Assembly: GCA_013042255.1 (NCBI GenBank)
Contig: JABDQK010000227.1
Span: forward strand, 1 to 5,936
Source: Flavobacteriaceae bacterium
Lineage (GTDB): Bacteria > Bacteroidota > Bacteroidia > Flavobacteriales > Flavobacteriaceae
DNA: 5,936 bases
Reading direction: 5' to 3'
Below are positions 3,767 to 5,936 of this stretch, one piece after another. The stretch's first letter is position 1. Each line of letters begins with the position of its first letter. Under the pieces are notes generated by a model. The model was not told the origin of the DNA and made no database searches. It saw nothing but the letters and a program-made list of their open reading frames with translations. Made by a program: the position numbers and the translations under genes.

Positions 3767-5539
3767 TTGGGGGGTGTTATAACTAAATCTTTCACATCTC
3801 GTAACATTGCTAACATTCCAAACACTGAGATCCTTGTTTAATGCCGAATAGGCAAACATTTCACTCATGTCAGTAACACTGCTCACATCCCATGCACTAA
3901 TATTTTGGTTAAAACTTGAACCACTAAACATATAACGCATATTGGTCACCTTGCTCACATTCCAATTTCCTATGGGTTGATTAAACGATGATCCAAACAT
4001 GTTTTCCATATTGGTCACATTGCTCACATTCCAATCCCCTATGGGCTGGTTAAATTCAGATCCAAACATATGACTCATAGTGGTCACATTGCTAACATCC
4101 CAACTACCGATTTCCTGATTGAAACTTCCTGCCAACATAAAATTCATATAAACAACACTACTCACATTCCAATTCCCTATAGGCTGGTTAAACACCGAAG
4201 CATGAAACATATAGTTCATATTGATAACATTACCCACATCCCAGGAGCTAATATCCTGATCAAAAAGAGAAAAACTAAACATATTACCCATATTAGTCAC
4301 ATTTCGTACATCCCAGTTACTGATATCCCGGTTGAACAAGGATCCGGAGAACATATAACTCATATTCGTAACACTACTCACATCCCAGGAACCGATATCC
4401 TGGTTAAAAGGCACCTTTTCTATATAATTCACCTGAACACTACTAAACATTCTTGACATATCCGTAACGCTACTTACATCCCAATTCCCAATGGGTTGGT
4501 TGAAACTTGAAACAGCAAACATTCTCGACATGTCCGAAACCTTACCCACATTCCAATTCCCAATAGGTTGGTTAAATTGTGAGCCAAAAAACATATAATT
4601 CATAGTGGTTGTATTGCTGACATCCCAGGCATTGATGTCCCGGTTGAATTGAGAATATTCAAACATGTAGTCCATGGTAGTAACGTTGCTTACATCCCAG
4701 GAACTGATATTGGGATTAAGAGAAGTATCTGAGAACAGACTACTCATATCCGTAACTTTGGTAGTACACACTGTTGATACATCTTCTCCGCTATTGACCA
4801 TTGCTCTCAAAGCGGTTTCATCCACGATGGTATATAATACCCCGTCAATAACACCTTTGTCTCCAATATTTGCCCATTCATAACTATTTACGGTTATCCC
4901 GTTGGTATCCAGGTAAACAGGGGAGGGAGTGGGACAGCCATATTCATCAACCGCTTGTCCCTGGGGAGTATCGATACACAGGTCGATATTGTCCGTTACC
5001 CCGTCCCCGTCCGTGTCTTTCTGGGAATCGGAGCAACCGTTTTCATCTGCCATTTCCCCCATAGGAGTATCCGGACAGCTATCTGCCAGGTCTAACACTC
5101 CGTCAAAATCCGTATCCCTCTGTGAATCTGAACATCCGTTTTCATCAACTTCTTCCCCTTCCGGTGTATTATTGCAAATATCCAGATCATCGGTAACCCC
5201 GTCCTTATCTGTATCTACTTTCTCAAGGACGCAGGTGATGATCTTATCAGAATCCATGATAATAGAGACAGGGTTATCCGTGCTTTGAATACTTCCTGTC
5301 CACTCCACAAATCCATAGCCATAATTCGGCCTTGCTTCAATGGTGAAAGTACTTCCTTCATTATAGGTTTCGATCAATCCGGAAATATAGCCTGTCAAGC
5401 CGTATACCCTACCAGCGTCTGCAGGAGATACCGAAATACTTAAGGTGAATTTTTTCATTGAAACCTCCTCATCCGAATCCTTGGAACAGCCCAATAACAG
5501 AAAGACAAGTACTAGTATGTATATTTTTTGAAGTTTCAT
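3722..5539 (-). CDS. Modular DUF285 lipoprotein with TSP3 stalk, 13 repeats
   Basis: A 605-residue predicted surface lipoprotein, first gene of the operon. The signal peptide ends in a good lipobox, LLLGC (Cys18), followed by SKDSDEE. Residues about 31-107 resemble the divergent InlB B-repeat domain (SVSPADAGRV, GYGFVEWTG, DNPVSIIMDSDK). Residues 109-202 are three thrombospondin type 3 repeats with a 33-residue period and calcium-binding cores DTDKDG, DTDFDG and DTDGDG. The shared N-cap follows (209-268) but has Ser219 where its paralogues have Cys42, while Cys258 is kept. Residues 269-585 are 13 DUF285 repeats; the fifth has an eight-residue insertion, and repeats 9-11 have only 23 residues. 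The C-cap (586-605) matches the others. The extra domains probably form a stalk that lifts the solenoid from the membrane; this is inference. ATG 5537-5539 is the only sensible start. Confidence 0.92.
   Translation of the reverse strand: MKLQKIYILVLVFLLLGCSKDSDEEVSMKKFTLSISVSPADAGRVYGLTGYISGLIETYNEGSTFTIEARPNYGYGFVEWTGSIQSTDNPVSIIMDSDKIITCVLEKVDTDKDGVTDDLDICNNTPEGEEVDENGCSDSQRDTDFDGVLDLADSCPDTPMGEMADENGCSDSQKDTDGDGVTDNIDLCIDTPQGQAVDEYGCPTPSPVYLDTNGITVNSYEWANIGDKGVIDGVLYTIVDETALRAMVNSGEDVSTVCTTKVTDMSSLFSDTSLNPNISSWDVSNVTTMDYMFEYSQFNRDINAWDVSNTTTMNYMFFGSQFNQPIGNWNVGKVSDMSRMFAVSSFNQPIGNWDVSSVTDMSRMFSSVQVNYIEKVPFNQDIGSWDVSSVTNMSYMFSGSLFNRDISNWDVRNVTNMGNMFSFSLFDQDISSWDVGNVINMNYMFHASVFNQPIGNWNVSSVVYMNFMLAGSFNQEIGSWDVSNVTTMSHMFGSEFNQPIGDWNVSNVTNMENMFGSSFNQPIGNWNVSKVTNMRYMFSGSSFNQNISAWDVSSVTDMSEMFAYSALNKDLSVWNVSNVTRCERFSYNTPQWILPKPNFTNCDPN
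3785..4735 (-). repeat. Coding tandem array, 13 units of 69-96 bases
   Basis: DNA counterpart of residues 269-585 of the 605-residue lipoprotein. Nine units have 72 bases, three consecutive units have 69, and one is enlarged to 96 bases. Units with the PIGNW core (DNA core ccaattccctatagg or similar) alternate with DISSW-type units. Confidence 0.9.
4934..5215 (-). repeat. Coding 99-base repeat (thrombospondin type 3)
   Basis: Three units in the 605-residue lipoprotein: two complete ones of 33 codons and a last one of 28 codons. Each has a DxDxDG calcium loop, a central cysteine (122, 155, 188) and a cysteine near its end (136, 169, 202) in a D-E-N/Y-G-C motif. Confidence 0.85.
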
Positions 5540-5722
5540 AGCAACTTTTTGATCTAATTAAGGATCAACTAATAAAGTTATCTCACACCTCAGATTTAAT
5601 CAATGATTTTTGTCATAATGCCTTGAGATTTTTCCATATGATCTCAATGTAATAATCGACAAAAGACACGATTTGAAGGATGAAGTACAGGGCCGTAAAC
5701 AACTGGTTCATCATATCGATTC

Positions 5723-5756
5723 CAAAGCTATTCCCAGGTCGAAAATTTGCTTCAAC
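5723..5756 (-). promoter_or_regulatory. Candidate promoter of the lipoprotein operon
   Basis: On the minus strand TAGCTTTG (5730-5723) fits the Bacteroidota -7 element TAnnTTTG exactly. GTTG (5756-5753) lies 22 bases upstream and is one base off the -33 element TTTG. This would give a leader of about 175 bases before the ATG at 5539. The element is short and chance occurrence is possible. Confidence 0.3.
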
Positions 5757-5857
5757 TCATCGAAACTGTGAAAAATTGTTAGGGCGACTTTACATTTTGA
5801 ACCACTCATCGATATTTTGAAAAAAAAACCTGTGAAAAATTCATAATACATTCACAG
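5753..5857. repeat. Short direct and inverted repeats upstream of the operon
   Basis: CTGTGAAAAATT occurs twice (5766-5777 and 5830-5841), each preceded by ACTCATCGA (5755-5763 and 5804-5812). CTGTGAA (5830-5836) is also inverted as TTCACAG (5851-5857) with a 14-base gap. The layout resembles repeated protein-binding sites but may equally be a small tandem duplication. Confidence 0.4.
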
Positions 5858-5936
5858 TGACTCTTGCGAAATTTATCCTGATGAACCCCAATATCTTACC
5901 TTATGAAGAATTCTACTCTCAGTTTAAAATTAGTAG

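Larger units (their letters stand above)
5560..5883. repeat. Right flanking segment, diverged copy of 1122-1349
   Basis: Collinear with 1122-1349 through seven short matches in the same orientation; the longest are CTTGAGATTTTTC (5622-5634) and GATATTTTGAAAA (5811-5823). The whole lipoprotein operon lies between the two segments. Confidence 0.4.
5540..5936. other. Upstream region of the lipoprotein operon
   Basis: There is no complete gene. Just before the ATG on the minus strand is an A-rich stretch (GATCAAAAAG), common in Bacteroidota leaders. At 5549-5568 TTGATC and GATCAA form a 6-bp inverted repeat. Further out lie a candidate promoter (5723-5730), short repeats (5753-5857) and the right flanking segment. 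Near the right edge, plus-strand ATGs at 5881 and 5903 each open a frame that runs out of the window (the second reads MKNSTLSLKLV). A divergently read gene may begin there, but too little is visible to call it. Confidence 0.6.

Noticed and set aside
1916..4456. Several plus-strand open frames with repetitive peptides such as THIPGTDILVK inside the lipoprotein genes
   Set aside because: They are antisense shadows of the 72-base arrays; the periodic absence of stops explains them and they lack signals of their own.
1585..4735. CRISPR-like or satellite array because of regular 72-base periodicity
   Set aside because: The period is an exact codon multiple and the units translate into DUF285 repeats in long intact genes. 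There are no constant repeats with unrelated spacers.
1522..5539. Type IX (Por) secretion C-terminal domain on the repeat proteins
   Set aside because: The genes end in a short cysteine-containing cap (NFTNCDPN) without the usual beta-sandwich sorting domain; lipoprotein signals explain their localisation instead.
5881..5936. Start of a divergent gene at the right edge (ATG at 5881 or 5903)
   Set aside because: Only 18 or 11 codons are visible, with two competing frames and no clear promoter; not enough to annotate.

Overview
The window looks like chromosomal DNA of a Bacteroidota bacterium, most likely a (marine) member of the Flavobacteriaceae. The support is a perfect TAnnTTTG-type promoter element before the tRNA, weak or absent Shine-Dalgarno sequences, lipoproteins with acidic residues just after the lipid-bearing cysteine, and long arrays of 24-residue DUF285/BspA-type repeats (FNQDISSWDVSNVTDM).

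Left part (1-275): a tRNA-Ser(UGA) gene with its promoter element and a strong intrinsic terminator. It is followed by a compact region of nested inverted repeats that runs into a terminator on the other strand and ends with the first copy (A) of a 44-base extragenic repeat. Next (276-848, minus strand) is a small PAP2-superfamily phosphatase with a signal peptide. Its best start is an ATG at 846-848 rather than the TTG further upstream. From 849 to 1521 there is no convincing gene. That stretch holds the second copy (B) of the 44-base repeat, several hairpins and a segment resembling the far right end of the window.

Main part (1522-5539, minus strand): three complete paralogous genes read leftwards in the order 605 aa, 279 aa, 453 aa, joined by two identical TAATG stop/start overlaps. 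All three encode lipoproteins with a conserved N-terminal cap, a solenoid of 13, 7 and 14 DUF285 repeats respectively, and a nearly invariant 20-residue C-terminal cap. The first gene also carries an InlB B-repeat-like domain and three calcium-binding thrombospondin type 3 repeats between anchor and solenoid. The simplest reading is an operon of lipid-anchored, surface-displayed proteins made by tandem duplication and then changed by gain and loss of repeats. The binding partner cannot be told from sequence.

Right end (5540-5936): upstream region of the operon, with a candidate promoter, short repeats, and a segment collinear with 1122-1349. I see no mobile element gene, CRISPR array or known defence system. 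The unusual material is the repeat evolution of the lipoprotein operon and the extragenic repeats that bracket it.
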